From Bdellovibrionales bacterium GWA2_49_15 (lineage in GTDB: Bacteria > Bdellovibrionota > Bacteriovoracia > Bacteriovoracales > Bacteriovoracaceae): 64,000 nucleotides of DNA. Made by a program: the position numbers and the translations under genes. Positions within the stretch are counted from its first letter, which is position 1. The number at the start of each line of letters is the position of its first letter. The DNA lies in the NCBI GenBank assembly GCA_001769855.1, contig MEPP01000011.1, positions 124,001 through 188,000 of the forward strand. The letters run 5' to 3'. This document shows, piece by piece, positions 53,136 to 61,630 of the stretch. The notes beneath the pieces are model-generated. The model made no database searches. It was not told the origin of the DNA and saw only the letters and a list, made by a program, of their open reading frames with translations.

Positions 53136-53717
53136 ATGATGAAAGTTATCGCGTCTGCGTTGGTTATGTTGCTGGCCCAGGGTGTCTCGGCCGCCGATGC
53201 TCCAGCGCCTAGTGTGATTGATCTAGTGGGAAAGGAAGCCAATGTGGGCACTCTCTCTAATCCTGAATATGCCAAGGCCTCTCAGACCTTCGTGTTTAAG
53301 CGAACCGCCAAAACTGCGGAAAAGGTGACCGTGAATTATGAGTTGCTCTATGTGCGCCCTGATTGCATTGAGGCGGATGTCGAGGTGACCGCTGTGCCGG
53401 AACTCAAACGGACCGTATGTAATGCCAACTTAGATTTGGGCCATGAGTGTGCCGAGGTGACATTTGAGGGATATCAAACCGCCAAGCGTGTGTGTAAGAA
53501 GCAAGGTCTCGTTCTTGATCGCGCCAAGAAATCTTTGGTGCTGAATTTCAAGAAGGCGGTCAAGCTCACAGCGACTGCCGATGAAACTTTTGAAGTCAAT
53601 GTGGCGCAAACTTCAATGCAGGAGACTAAGTCGGTGTTGCGTGGTCGGGCGCTGGATACGGATTCAGTTTATAAAACAAAGGTCAGTCGCGAGGAGATCA
53701 AGTTTAAAGCAGAATAA
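53136..53717 (+). CDS. Secreted protein of unknown function, 193 aa
   Basis: CGGAGGAAG precedes ATGATG, and a signal peptide (MMKVIASALVMLLAQGVSAA) follows. The mature protein is beta-rich with paired cysteines (RPDCIEAD, RTVCNANLDLGHECAE, RVCKKQ). There is no motif I recognise. A strong terminator follows directly, so it ends its transcript. Confidence 0.7.
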   Translation: MMKVIASALVMLLAQGVSAADAPAPSVIDLVGKEANVGTLSNPEYAKASQTFVFKRTAKTAEKVTVNYELLYVRPDCIEADVEVTAVPELKRTVCNANLDLGHECAEVTFEGYQTAKRVCKKQGLVLDRAKKSLVLNFKKAVKLTATADETFEVNVAQTSMQETKSVLRGRALDTDSVYKTKVSREEIKFKAE

Positions 53718-53743
53718 GTTTATAGTTGACCAAGAGTATAAAT

Positions 53744-53774
53744 AAAAAGGGCCTATTTTTAATGGGCCTTTTTT
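53744..53774 (+). terminator. Intrinsic terminator
   Basis: A fourteen-pair continuous stem (two G-T pairs) with a TTT loop, ending in a run of six T. Confidence 0.88.
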
Positions 53775-53800
53775 ATTTATACCAGTTAGATTAGTGAGCG

Positions 53801-54754
53801 ATGATCCTCACCAAACTCTTAATTTTATTATTTTTTTTAACCAGCTGCCTTCGCACGGCTCCGACTCCTATCAGAATCGCGATTAATACCTGGCCGGGCT
53901 ATGAGTATCTCTACCTGGCGCAGGAGAAAGGTTTTTTTAAAGAGGCCGGGCTCGATGTTCATTTGAAAGAATTCACGACTGTGGGTGACGCCAAACGTGC
54001 CTATGAGCGGGGGCAGGCGGATATTCTGCCTGGAACCTTGAGCGAACTTCTACTTTTGGGAACCACCCAGGGGCGGGATATCGTAACTTTTTTTGTCATC
54101 GATTATTCCAATGGTGGGGATGTCATTGTCGCACGCAAAGATATTTCGAGCATAAAACAGTTGAAGGGAAAAAAGATCGGTGTGGAAATCGCCTCTCCCG
54201 GTCCTTATTTACTCTTTCGGGCCTTAGAAAAAAATAGCATGGCATTCAAAGATGTGGCCCCCATCCATGTGAGTCTGGCCCAGATGACCACTGTCCTTCA
54301 GGAAGGGAAAATAGAGGCGATGGTAAGTTATCCGCCCTTTATCACCGAGCTTTTGAAAAAAACCGATTTTAAAATTATTTTTTCCTCGCGCGAGATTCCC
54401 GGGGAAATTGTGGATGTACTCATGGCCGAGCGAGAATTTTTAAAAAGCAGACGCAAGGAAATTATCGCTCTTTTGCAGGCCTATAAGAAAGCGCAGGAGT
54501 ACGCAAAAGCTAATTCTGCGGAGTCTTATCGCATCATGGCCCAACGGGAAAACATTTTGCCGGAGGATTTAAAAAAGAGTATGGAGCAAGATATTAAGAT
54601 GGTCTCCTATGAGGGACAAGCGCCTTTTCTGATGGAGCATGGAATCTTGTCCAAAATTCTGCCTGGGATTGAAAAGATCATGCGGGAAACAGGTCAGTTG
54701 ACCAATGCCATTTCAATTGAAAAAATGGTGTATAGTGATTTCTTTGACCGATAA
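53801..54754 (+). CDS. NMT1/SsuA-like substrate-binding lipoprotein, 317 aa
   Basis: A short signal ends in the lipobox FLTSC. INTWPGYEYLYLAQEKGFF and the later KKIGVEIASPGPY are typical of NMT1/THI5-like binding proteins of nitrate, sulfonate and thiamine-precursor ABC transporters. No permease or ATPase gene is adjacent. Instead a histidine kinase follows 16 bases later, so the lipoprotein may be the kinase's ligand sensor in the periplasm. Confidence 0.85.
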   Translation: MILTKLLILLFFLTSCLRTAPTPIRIAINTWPGYEYLYLAQEKGFFKEAGLDVHLKEFTTVGDAKRAYERGQADILPGTLSELLLLGTTQGRDIVTFFVIDYSNGGDVIVARKDISSIKQLKGKKIGVEIASPGPYLLFRALEKNSMAFKDVAPIHVSLAQMTTVLQEGKIEAMVSYPPFITELLKKTDFKIIFSSREIPGEIVDVLMAEREFLKSRRKEIIALLQAYKKAQEYAKANSAESYRIMAQRENILPEDLKKSMEQDIKMVSYEGQAPFLMEHGILSKILPGIEKIMRETGQLTNAISIEKMVYSDFFDR

Positions 54755-54770
54755 TAAAAGCAGGTTTGCT

Positions 54771-56267
54771 GTGCTGGAAAAATTGTCTTCGCTGCGATTA
54801 AAACTCATGCTACCGGTTGTGCTCCTCAGTTCACTGATTTTGATGATCGGGATTTTTTTTGATTTCAAATCAGGGGAAGCTTTTGTCGAGAAGCAGCTAA
54901 TTTTGAGGGCCAATCTCTTGGCCAGTGCCACCCAGTTTGTGGTGGAATCCTCCCGTGACCCGGTGGAGCTGCAACGTTTTGTGGCCTCTTTTCAAGGGGA
55001 ATCGGGAGTTAACACCATTGTCATTATTTCAGGTTCCCCGCCGATGATTCAGGCCGCGAGTAAACGGAAGTGGATAGGACAGAATCTCACGGTCCTTCCT
55101 TTCGAGTATCAGCAGCTGATTGAGCAAAGTCGAGAGGCAGGGAAACCGCAGGAGCAGCAGGATACCAAGCTGGAAAATATTGTGTATGTACTTCCGGTTA
55201 AAATCACGCCGCAAAAAGTGGGAGAATTGGCCTTTATTGATGGACAGATTTTAATCGAAGTGGCCACAGGAGAAGAGCTGGGACTTATCCTTCACTTATT
55301 GCATGTCCAATTTTGGGTGCTGCTTATCTCTGTCGCCGCCATTATCTTTGTCATCTACTGGTTGATGAAGAAACAAATTTTAATACCGATTGGGATGATT
55401 GGGGAATCCATGCGAAAGCGCGCTACGGGCGACACCAAATCTTATGTAGAATACAAGGCCAAGGATGAGCTGGGCCAACTCTCGCAGCATACCAATGAAT
55501 TATTTGAAGCCAACGAAACCCAAAAGAAGATTATCTCCGATCAGCAGGAGACCGTTGCCATGAGCGCCAAGGTGGTGGCCTTGGCGGAAATTTCGGGCAG
55601 CATCGCCCATGAAATTAACAACCCCTTATTCATCATTAACGGCACACTCTATAAGATGGAAAAGCAGATGCAAAAGGAGCGCCTGGAGTGTCAGGTTATG
55701 AAGGAAGGCATCGTGCATATTCAGGCGATGACTGATCATATTGATAAGATCATTAAAGGTCTCAGAAATCTGGCGCATGCCGATCGCAGGGAAGACTTTT
55801 CCCGGGTGCAAATCAAGGATGTGGTGACAGAGACGGTCCGTTTATTTGAGACGCAGTTAAAAGAGTTTGGAGCGGAGTTGCGGCTTAAAAATATCACGGC
55901 CGGAGCGGAAATTTACGGGCAGCAGGTCCAACTTCAGCAGGTGCTGCTCAATTTGTTGTCAAATGCGCTGGATGCAGTTGCCCCCCTGGATGAACGCTGG
56001 ATCGAAATCGCCCTGGAAGATCAAAACGAGCATTGGCAGTTGACCGTAACCGACAGCGGGCCAGGTATTAGTCAGCCACTGCAGAATAAAATTTTGAACC
56101 CTTTTTTTACCACGAAGGCAGCAGGTAAGGGAACCGGGCTCGGCCTTTCGATTGCGGCGGAGATCGTGCGCTATCACCAAGGCGAGTTGCGTTTGAATGT
56201 CAACCATCCTCACACACAGTTCGTGCTGCTTTTTAAGAAATATGCAGCCGAAGTGCCGAAGGCCTAG
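54771..56267 (+). CDS. Sensor histidine kinase, 498 aa
   Basis: Two membrane helices (about residues 13-31 and 178-198) enclose a periplasmic domain of about 145 residues, followed by a HAMP linker. The phospho-acceptor His is near 280 in GSIAHEINNPL. The ATPase boxes are N (LLNLLSNALDAV), G1 (DSGPGI) and G2 (GTGLGLSI). The GTG at 54771 has AGG upstream and lies after the lipoprotein stop; a longer frame begins inside that gene. No response regulator is adjacent. It probably signals whether the upstream binding protein is loaded. Confidence 0.9.
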   Translation: MLEKLSSLRLKLMLPVVLLSSLILMIGIFFDFKSGEAFVEKQLILRANLLASATQFVVESSRDPVELQRFVASFQGESGVNTIVIISGSPPMIQAASKRKWIGQNLTVLPFEYQQLIEQSREAGKPQEQQDTKLENIVYVLPVKITPQKVGELAFIDGQILIEVATGEELGLILHLLHVQFWVLLISVAAIIFVIYWLMKKQILIPIGMIGESMRKRATGDTKSYVEYKAKDELGQLSQHTNELFEANETQKKIISDQQETVAMSAKVVALAEISGSIAHEINNPLFIINGTLYKMEKQMQKERLECQVMKEGIVHIQAMTDHIDKIIKGLRNLAHADRREDFSRVQIKDVVTETVRLFETQLKEFGAELRLKNITAGAEIYGQQVQLQQVLLNLLSNALDAVAPLDERWIEIALEDQNEHWQLTVTDSGPGISQPLQNKILNPFFTTKAAGKGTGLGLSIAAEIVRYHQGELRLNVNHPHTQFVLLFKKYAAEVPKA

Positions 56268-56653
56268 GCGTTCTGCTGGGTCTCAAGCATCCTGACAATT
56301 GACGCCACCGAGAGATACTGGCCCAAATCAGCGGGGCGCAGCTCTTTTTGTTCGTCCAGTGAGGGAAGCCATTCTTTGAGCTTGGATTTGGCAACGGGAG
56401 TTAAGAGCCCTTCTTTGATGCCTTCTTCGTCACTCAGGTTGAGACGTTTTAAAAAGTTGAAATCTTCTTTTTGCAAGTTGATGCTGAACTTTTCCTCTAA
56501 GTGAAACATGATGTCCATGATATCCAGAGAGTCGGCCCCCAGCTCCGAGATCAAAAGGGTCTTTTCAGTAATCGTGGCCTGATCTTTGGCCAAACTTTCT
56601 GAAATACATTCAATCACACCAGTTACAAGAGCTTCACGAGTCAGGGTTGCCAT
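56264..56653 (-). CDS. Extended acyl carrier protein, 129 aa
   Basis: The phosphopantetheine serine is in ELGADSLDIMDIMFHLEE, the classic D-S-L motif at helix 2. The protein is about 50 residues longer than a housekeeping ACP (78 residues). The extra part lies after helix 2 (KEDFNFLKRLNLSDEEGI, then LTPVAKSKLKEWLPSLDE) before the final helix. It carries growing acyl chains for the neighbouring ketosynthase, SDRs and dehydratase. AAGGAG precedes the ATG. It is the last gene of the operon and overlaps the histidine kinase stop by four bases. Confidence 0.9.
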   Translation of the reverse strand: MATLTREALVTGVIECISESLAKDQATITEKTLLISELGADSLDIMDIMFHLEEKFSINLQKEDFNFLKRLNLSDEEGIKEGLLTPVAKSKLKEWLPSLDEQKELRPADLGQYLSVASIVRMLETQQNA

Positions 56654-56673
56654 ATAGTTCTCCTTTTAAATTA

Positions 56674-57405
56674 TTACCACAGTAAGTATCCACCATCGAC
56701 GGGCAGACAAATCCCGGTGATGGCCGAAGAGTTCTCTGAAAGTAAAAAAACTGTTGCCTGCGCCACCTCGTCCGGAGTGATCAGACGTTGCATGGGGACC
56801 CGTTCCGCCGGATTGTCGCCGGTGGTTTCCATGCTATTTTTTAACATCTCGCTCATCACCGGCCCGGGGAGAACGGCATTCACCCGTATCCCGCGTTTGG
56901 CCAGCTCGGCGGCCAGGGCCTTGGTGAAACCTTCCAGCCCTGCCTTGGTGGCGGAATAAACGCTGTGACCTCGAACCATGCGATGGGCGGAAACGGAGCC
57001 CATGTGAACGATACTGCCCTGGCGTTTTCTGATCATGGATTTAGAAACCAGGCGCGTAAGCTGAATGGCACCGGTTAGGTTGGCATTAATTTGTTTTTCC
57101 ACCGCCGCACCATCGAGAGACATCAGCGGGCCCGCGACATTAATGCCGGAGGCGTTGACCAGTCCGGTGACATTCTCCAGCAGAGTTTTGTGCTCGATGA
57201 ACGTCTGCTCCAGCTCCTGGTTGTTCGTGAGATCGAGCTTCAAGATCGCGCAGGACAACTCCGCTTGGAGTGCCAGGGCCTTCTCTTTCCCGGTATTGTA
57301 TCCTAAGATAACCTGAGCGCCCTGACGGGTGCACAGGCGGGCGATGGCCTCACCGATGGCCCCGGTCGCTCCGGCGATCAGAATAATTTTATTTTGCAGC
57401 ATCAT
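56674..57405 (-). CDS. SDR oxidoreductase, FabG-like 3-ketoacyl-ACP reductase, 243 aa
   Basis: The nucleotide loop is GATGAIGEAIA, and NASGINVAG stands in the NNAG position. The catalytic Ser is in HMGSVSAH, with Tyr and Lys in YSATKAG, and the C-terminal PVDGGYLLW is typical of FabG. It should reduce 3-ketoacyl-ACP with NADPH. The ATG at 57405 overlaps the ketosynthase stop (ATGA), with GGTGGA upstream. Confidence 0.9.
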   Translation of the reverse strand: MMLQNKIILIAGATGAIGEAIARLCTRQGAQVILGYNTGKEKALALQAELSCAILKLDLTNNQELEQTFIEHKTLLENVTGLVNASGINVAGPLMSLDGAAVEKQINANLTGAIQLTRLVSKSMIRKRQGSIVHMGSVSAHRMVRGHSVYSATKAGLEGFTKALAAELAKRGIRVNAVLPGPVMSEMLKNSMETTGDNPAERVPMQRLITPDEVAQATVFLLSENSSAITGICLPVDGGYLLW

Positions 57406-58622
57406 GGGTTCATCCACCGGCCCACAATAAGCGAGCCATTTTGTCCGCCAAAGCCAAAGGAGTTTTTCAAAATATAGCGGCCTTTAAATTCTATCGGTTC
57501 ACCGAAGATGTGGCGAAGTTCACAGCCGGGCGCCACCTCGGTTAGGTTGCGGGTGGCGTGAAGTTTATTTTCCAACATTGAGAGCACACACACCACCGTT
57601 TCAATCGCTCCTGCCGCCGAAATACAGTGGCCGATCAGGGATTTGGTGGAGGAGACCGGAACTTGCTTGTAGCGCTCGCCCAGCAGCGTTCGGATGGCGG
57701 CCGATTCCGCCGGATCATTTTTCGGTGTGGCGGTCCCGTGTGCGTTGACCGCATCGATTTGATCTGCGGTAAGCCCTGCAATGGCGAGGGCGCGCGACAT
57801 GGATTTTATCGCACCCGCACCCTCAGGGTGGGGATCACTAATGCTGTAAGCATCCAGGCTATTGCCGTAACCTTCGAGGGTGGCGAGAATTTTGGCACCT
57901 CTTTTTTTGGCAAATTCCTCTTCCTCTAAAACTAAGAAGCCCGATCCTTCACCTAAAACAAAACCGTCGCGATCCTTATCAAACGGGCGTGAGGCAATAT
58001 CCGGGGTGTCGTTTTTTTGAGTCATGGCCCCAATGCGACAGAAGCCCGCCAGGCCCATGGGGTTGATCATGGAGTCCGTTCCTCCCGCGAGGGCCACCTG
58101 AACATGGCCGGCGCGAACCTTTAAGAAGGCGGTGCCAATGGCATCAGTCCCGGCGGCACAGGCCGAGATATGCAGGAGCGGGGAGTGGTTAATCTTGGCC
58201 TCCTGACAAATCAGATGGGCGCAGATATCGGAAGGGGTATTTAAGAAGGTCAGTGAACTGGCACCTTCCACATTTTCGTAACCCTTGTTATGAAGTGAGA
58301 TGAGGTCGTCCACCGCAAACAGCTCAAGACCAATTCCCATGCTGAGAAGGGACTTGGCGTGCTCGGGAATCGCCAATTGGCCAAAGGCATGGCGCAAGGC
58401 CTCCCGTGCCGCCACCAGGGCAAAGGTAATTTTAACATCGCGGAAATCACCGTCGAGATTTTTGACCTCGCAGGCAATCTTGGTGGGAAGTTCGGCCGGG
58501 TCAAAGCGCTGGATTCGTCCCGCCCCTGAGCGCATGGCGAAGAGATTTTGGGAAAATTCTTTAACGTTATTGCCGATGGGCGAGACCGCCCCTATTCCGG
58601 TGATGACGACTTTTTTGTTCAT
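57402..58622 (-). CDS. Beta-ketoacyl-ACP synthase, FabF-like, 406 aa
   Basis: The active-site Cys is in HISACAAGTDAIG. The two His are in VNAHGTATPKND and KSLIGHCISAAG. NSFGFGGQNGSL ends the fold. It condenses malonyl-ACP with an acyl-ACP. The start MNKKVVITGIG at 58622 has GGTGGAG upstream and overlaps the previous stop by four bases. It sits directly after a ketosynthase-like gene that lacks an active site, an arrangement like the KS/chain-length-factor pairs of aromatic polyketide and aryl polyene systems. Confidence 0.94.
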   Translation of the reverse strand: MNKKVVITGIGAVSPIGNNVKEFSQNLFAMRSGAGRIQRFDPAELPTKIACEVKNLDGDFRDVKITFALVAAREALRHAFGQLAIPEHAKSLLSMGIGLELFAVDDLISLHNKGYENVEGASSLTFLNTPSDICAHLICQEAKINHSPLLHISACAAGTDAIGTAFLKVRAGHVQVALAGGTDSMINPMGLAGFCRIGAMTQKNDTPDIASRPFDKDRDGFVLGEGSGFLVLEEEEFAKKRGAKILATLEGYGNSLDAYSISDPHPEGAGAIKSMSRALAIAGLTADQIDAVNAHGTATPKNDPAESAAIRTLLGERYKQVPVSSTKSLIGHCISAAGAIETVVCVLSMLENKLHATRNLTEVAPGCELRHIFGEPIEFKGRYILKNSFGFGGQNGSLIVGRWMNP

Positions 58623-59512
58623 ATAAGCTCCACCGTCATCGAACATGAGTTGGTCTCTGAACCCTTCCATGAGTAGCTGATTTCTCGGGTGCTTTTTTCC
58701 TGCAATTTGAGATTGAGATGAAGCGAAGGTTCAACCACGCCCGCGTGGGCGAAAAATGAGTCGCTGGATTGCACCAGGAGCGATTTATTTTCCAAGGGAT
58801 TGAAGGCCTGGTATTTCGTTTCGATCCTGGTAATTCGGGCGAGGGGGGACGCTGTTTTTTGGGTCGTGAGGACCATGGCCGAAGAAACATCCACCAGCTT
58901 CTCCAACAGCTCGGGACGGATGCGGCGGATATGATGCTGGACCAGATAGTTATTTTGATCGGCGGCGGCACCCACAATCGCATAGTCCACCAGACCGGAT
59001 TGCAAGTCAAAGACGGCGCGCTCCAAGGCGGAAAACCACTCGGGAATTCCGGGGTAGGTCATAAAATAACGGCCGGTAATACCGAGTGTGGCCGAGACAT
59101 GGTACAGCGGCATATTGGGTAGACATTTGAAGGTTAGGAGCGGGTTCATGGCATTGAAGCTGTCGGTCGAGGACTTCTGCATATCCAGCATGCCATCGGT
59201 TTGGGACAGCTCTGCAATCTTTTGCAGAGGTTTATCCTCGAAAGGCAGAATGCCCACACAAAGATAGATGCCGGTGCGATCGTGATAGTTCGGGTCCACG
59301 ATGTTTGCCATGGTCCATGCCTGATGGCAGGCCAGCAGCGCCAGCGAATCCTGCTTGGAAAAAAACTTGGAGGCCTTGCGATCTTTTAACACTGTTCCAA
59401 AGTCGATTTTAGTGGCACGATTGGGGCACGCACTCCAGGTCATCCCCTCGGGAATGACCTGGCCGAAGCCCAGAATATTTATGTCTGTGGGGTTTATCTT
59501 AGAGGAGGACAA
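58619..59512 (-). CDS. Half-length ketosynthase-like protein without active-site cysteine, 297 aa
   Basis: The fold of the N-terminal ketosynthase domain can be followed (ILGFGQVIPEG, later ALERAVFDLQSGLVDYAIVGAA). Where ketosynthases have the nucleophilic Cys, this protein has YFMTYPGIPEWFSA, and the second His-bearing half is missing. It resembles the stand-alone 'ketoacyl-synt_2' proteins of type II polyketide and aryl polyene clusters. A structural or chain-length role with the neighbouring FabF-like enzyme is the likely function. The start is a TTG at 59512 with a perfect AAGGAGAT at ideal distance; longer frames upstream lie inside the dehydratase gene. Confidence 0.8.
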   Translation of the reverse strand: MSSSKINPTDINILGFGQVIPEGMTWSACPNRATKIDFGTVLKDRKASKFFSKQDSLALLACHQAWTMANIVDPNYHDRTGIYLCVGILPFEDKPLQKIAELSQTDGMLDMQKSSTDSFNAMNPLLTFKCLPNMPLYHVSATLGITGRYFMTYPGIPEWFSALERAVFDLQSGLVDYAIVGAAADQNNYLVQHHIRRIRPELLEKLVDVSSAMVLTTQKTASPLARITRIETKYQAFNPLENKSLLVQSSDSFFAHAGVVEPSLHLNLKLQEKSTREISYSWKGSETNSCSMTVELI

Positions 59513-59970
59513 TTTTTTATCTCCTTCGTCCAGACGCGATAAATATCTTGTCGTTGTTTTTTGATGTTGTCGGTATTGATGGGGGCCATTTGAAAGTTGA
59601 TTTTGCCGGTGGCGCGAACCTCTTCCCCGCACTTGGCACTGACACCCATGCGGGCGGCGTCTTCCAGCAAGGATTCAATTCTGGCCTCATAGGTGAGAAC
59701 TTCACCGGGGGTGGTCGGCCGGTAAAATTTCATCTTGTCCACCTGGACCAAAATGGCGCGGACAATTTTGTCGTCGGTTTTGTTAAAGGTCACCTCCAAA
59801 ATCAGCCCGGCCAGCTGCGCCAGCCCTTCGATGATCATGGCGCCCGGGAGGACCGGGAAGTCGGGAAAATGATCATGGAGAATTGGCTCAGTCAAAGTGA
59901 CGGCCTTGAGTCCTCGGGCATACTCACCTGGGACGACTTCGGTTACCTTATCAACGAGAAAGTATCTCAC
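59494..59970 (-). CDS. FabZ/FabA-like 3-hydroxyacyl-ACP dehydratase, 158 aa
   Basis: HDHFPDFPVLPGAMIIEGLAQ is the hotdog dehydratase signature: the catalytic His and, on the helix, Glu in the FabZ position. The key residues are HFPDFPVLPG and IIEGLAQ. It removes water from 3-hydroxyacyl-ACP. The C-terminal 25 residues are an extension. A GTG start has GTGGAGG before it, and the gene overlaps the next one by 19 bases. Confidence 0.88.
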   Translation of the reverse strand: MRYFLVDKVTEVVPGEYARGLKAVTLTEPILHDHFPDFPVLPGAMIIEGLAQLAGLILEVTFNKTDDKIVRAILVQVDKMKFYRPTTPGEVLTYEARIESLLEDAARMGVSAKCGEEVRATGKINFQMAPINTDNIKKQRQDIYRVWTKEIKNCPPLR

Positions 59971-59982
59971 AGCAAACCTCCA

Positions 59983-60738
59983 CTAGAGAGCACCGTCCAA
60001 AAGAACAGACTGCCCGGTCACATAGGTATTTTCATCTAAAAAATAAGTTATCACATTGGCGACTTCTTCCGCTGTTCCCAGGCGCCGAAGGGAGCAATGT
60101 CTCAGATATTCGCGTTTTAATTGATCTGAGATTGAGGCGGAAGCGCCATTTTCCAGCATTCCTGGATCGATCGAGTTAACTTTAATATTGAACTCACCCA
60201 AATCCTTTGAGAGGGATTCCACCAATCCCCTGGTGCAGGATTTGGTGGCGGCGAAGGCCACGGGGGTGTTGACCGCCTTGTGACCAATGAGAGAGCCCGT
60301 GATGACGATATTGGGATTGGCGGCCTTTTGCAGAAAGGGAATCGTTTCCTTGATGGCCAGGTAGGTTCCTTTTCCGTGGACGTTAAAGGCCTCTTCCATC
60401 CAGGCCGATGATTCCTCTTCTGTGCCTTCAAAAGATCGGTAAAAGTTCAGGCGTTCGGAGTTGCCCTTTTTAACGGACGGGGGCATTCGTCCCACCGTGA
60501 TGGCCACGCCATCAAGGGGAGAAGAGAGATTTGTTAAAGACTCACGGAGGGCCTTGCGACCTTCGCTGCTTCTCACATCACAGGAGATCCAGGTGGCCTG
60601 TGACAGTGCCGAATTATTTAAGACTGCCTGATTGGTGTGATAGGTGGCCATCACCTTATGGCCCTCATTCAAAAGACTTTTGACCAGGGCCTGGCCCACA
60701 AAACCTGAGCCACCGATAACCAGAAATAACTTGCTCAT
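59983..60738 (-). CDS. SDR-family protein with Phe in place of the catalytic Tyr, 251 aa
   Basis: The Rossmann loop is GGSGFVGQALV, the Ser is in VITGSLIGHK, and the C-terminus is SVLLDGAL. The catalytic Y-x-x-x-K reads F-A-A-T-K (VAFAATKSC), so the proton-donating Tyr is lost. It may be a non-catalytic partner, or an enzyme with altered chemistry. It overlaps the upstream SDR by four bases and lies 12 bases before the dehydratase. Confidence 0.85.
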   Translation of the reverse strand: MSKLFLVIGGSGFVGQALVKSLLNEGHKVMATYHTNQAVLNNSALSQATWISCDVRSSEGRKALRESLTNLSSPLDGVAITVGRMPPSVKKGNSERLNFYRSFEGTEEESSAWMEEAFNVHGKGTYLAIKETIPFLQKAANPNIVITGSLIGHKAVNTPVAFAATKSCTRGLVESLSKDLGEFNIKVNSIDPGMLENGASASISDQLKREYLRHCSLRRLGTAEEVANVITYFLDENTYVTGQSVLLDGAL

Positions 60739-61481
60739 AGGCCACCATCCATGATGATGGTTGAGCCACTCATATAGCTATTCTTGCTTGAAACTAAAAA
60801 GGCCACGAAGCGCGCCACCTCATCAAAGGTGCCGGGTCGGTGAAGCGAAATTTGCTCCATGAACTCGACATATTTATTTTCGGGAATTCCCTTGGCCACA
60901 CCACCGTCCAAAATGCCCGGGGCCAGACAGTTGACCTTGATCTGATAGCGGCCGACCTCTTTTGCCAGGGCCTCGGTAAAGCCGATGACGCCGGCCTTCG
61001 AGGAGCAGTAGTCGATGGGAGCCGCGAGAAGACGGGCGCCGGCCAGCGAGCCAATATTGAGAATATGTCCTTGGCGATTTCTGATCATGTGTTGAATGAC
61101 CGCTTTTGTAGTCAGGTAAACCCCTTTCAAATTGGTGTCGAGGGTGCGGTCCCACTCGGCCTCTTCCATCAGCGCCAAGGGCAAAAATTCGCTGACGCCG
61201 GCATTGTTGATCAGCACGTCAACTGATTTCCATTCCTGCATTAATTTTTTGACCGCCTCAATCAGGCCCATCTTATCAGTGGCACTGGCCTTCATGGCAA
61301 TGGCCTTTTTTTGCGTGAGTGCTTGAACCATTTGCGCGGTTTTGTCGGCCTCTTGGTCGCTATTTGAATAGGTAAAAGCAACCTGAGCGCCACACTTCGC
61401 CAGCTCAAGCACGATGGATCGGCCTAGCCCACGGGAGCCGCCGGTCACAATGACCTTGCAATTTTCAAGGTTAATTCGCAT
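60735..61481 (-). CDS. SDR oxidoreductase, FabG-like, 248 aa
   Basis: TGGSRGLGRSIVLEL, INNAGVSEF, the Ser in NIGSLAGA, and Tyr/Lys in DYCSSKAG make a complete classical SDR. IIMDGGL closes it. The start at 61481 is chosen because MRINLENCKVIVTGG fits the family; longer frames add a foreign N-terminus. It is the first gene of the fatty-acid-like operon and diverges from the radical SAM genes. Confidence 0.9.
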   Translation of the reverse strand: MRINLENCKVIVTGGSRGLGRSIVLELAKCGAQVAFTYSNSDQEADKTAQMVQALTQKKAIAMKASATDKMGLIEAVKKLMQEWKSVDVLINNAGVSEFLPLALMEEAEWDRTLDTNLKGVYLTTKAVIQHMIRNRQGHILNIGSLAGARLLAAPIDYCSSKAGVIGFTEALAKEVGRYQIKVNCLAPGILDGGVAKGIPENKYVEFMEQISLHRPGTFDEVARFVAFLVSSKNSYMSGSTIIMDGGL

Positions 61482-61512
61482 AAAACGCCCAAAAAAAAAC
61501 TTGTCTAGCTTA

Positions 61513-61541
61513 TTGATAGCAGGGAGACATATGGCGGGCAA
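61513..61541 (-). promoter_or_regulatory. Promoter of the fatty-acid-like operon
   Basis: Minus strand TTGCCC (61536-61541), 17 bases, TATCAA (61513-61518), about 30 bases before the first SDR. The plus-strand radical SAM gene shares this region, with a possible TTGTAG, 18 bases, TAAAAT (ending near 61620). Confidence 0.5.
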
Positions 61542-61630
61542 CATTCCCTGTAAAATCTTTATGCCAACTATTCAATAGATAGGCGGAATTGTAGCATGAT
61601 ATTCTTATTCATTAAAATAGGCGGTTGTAT

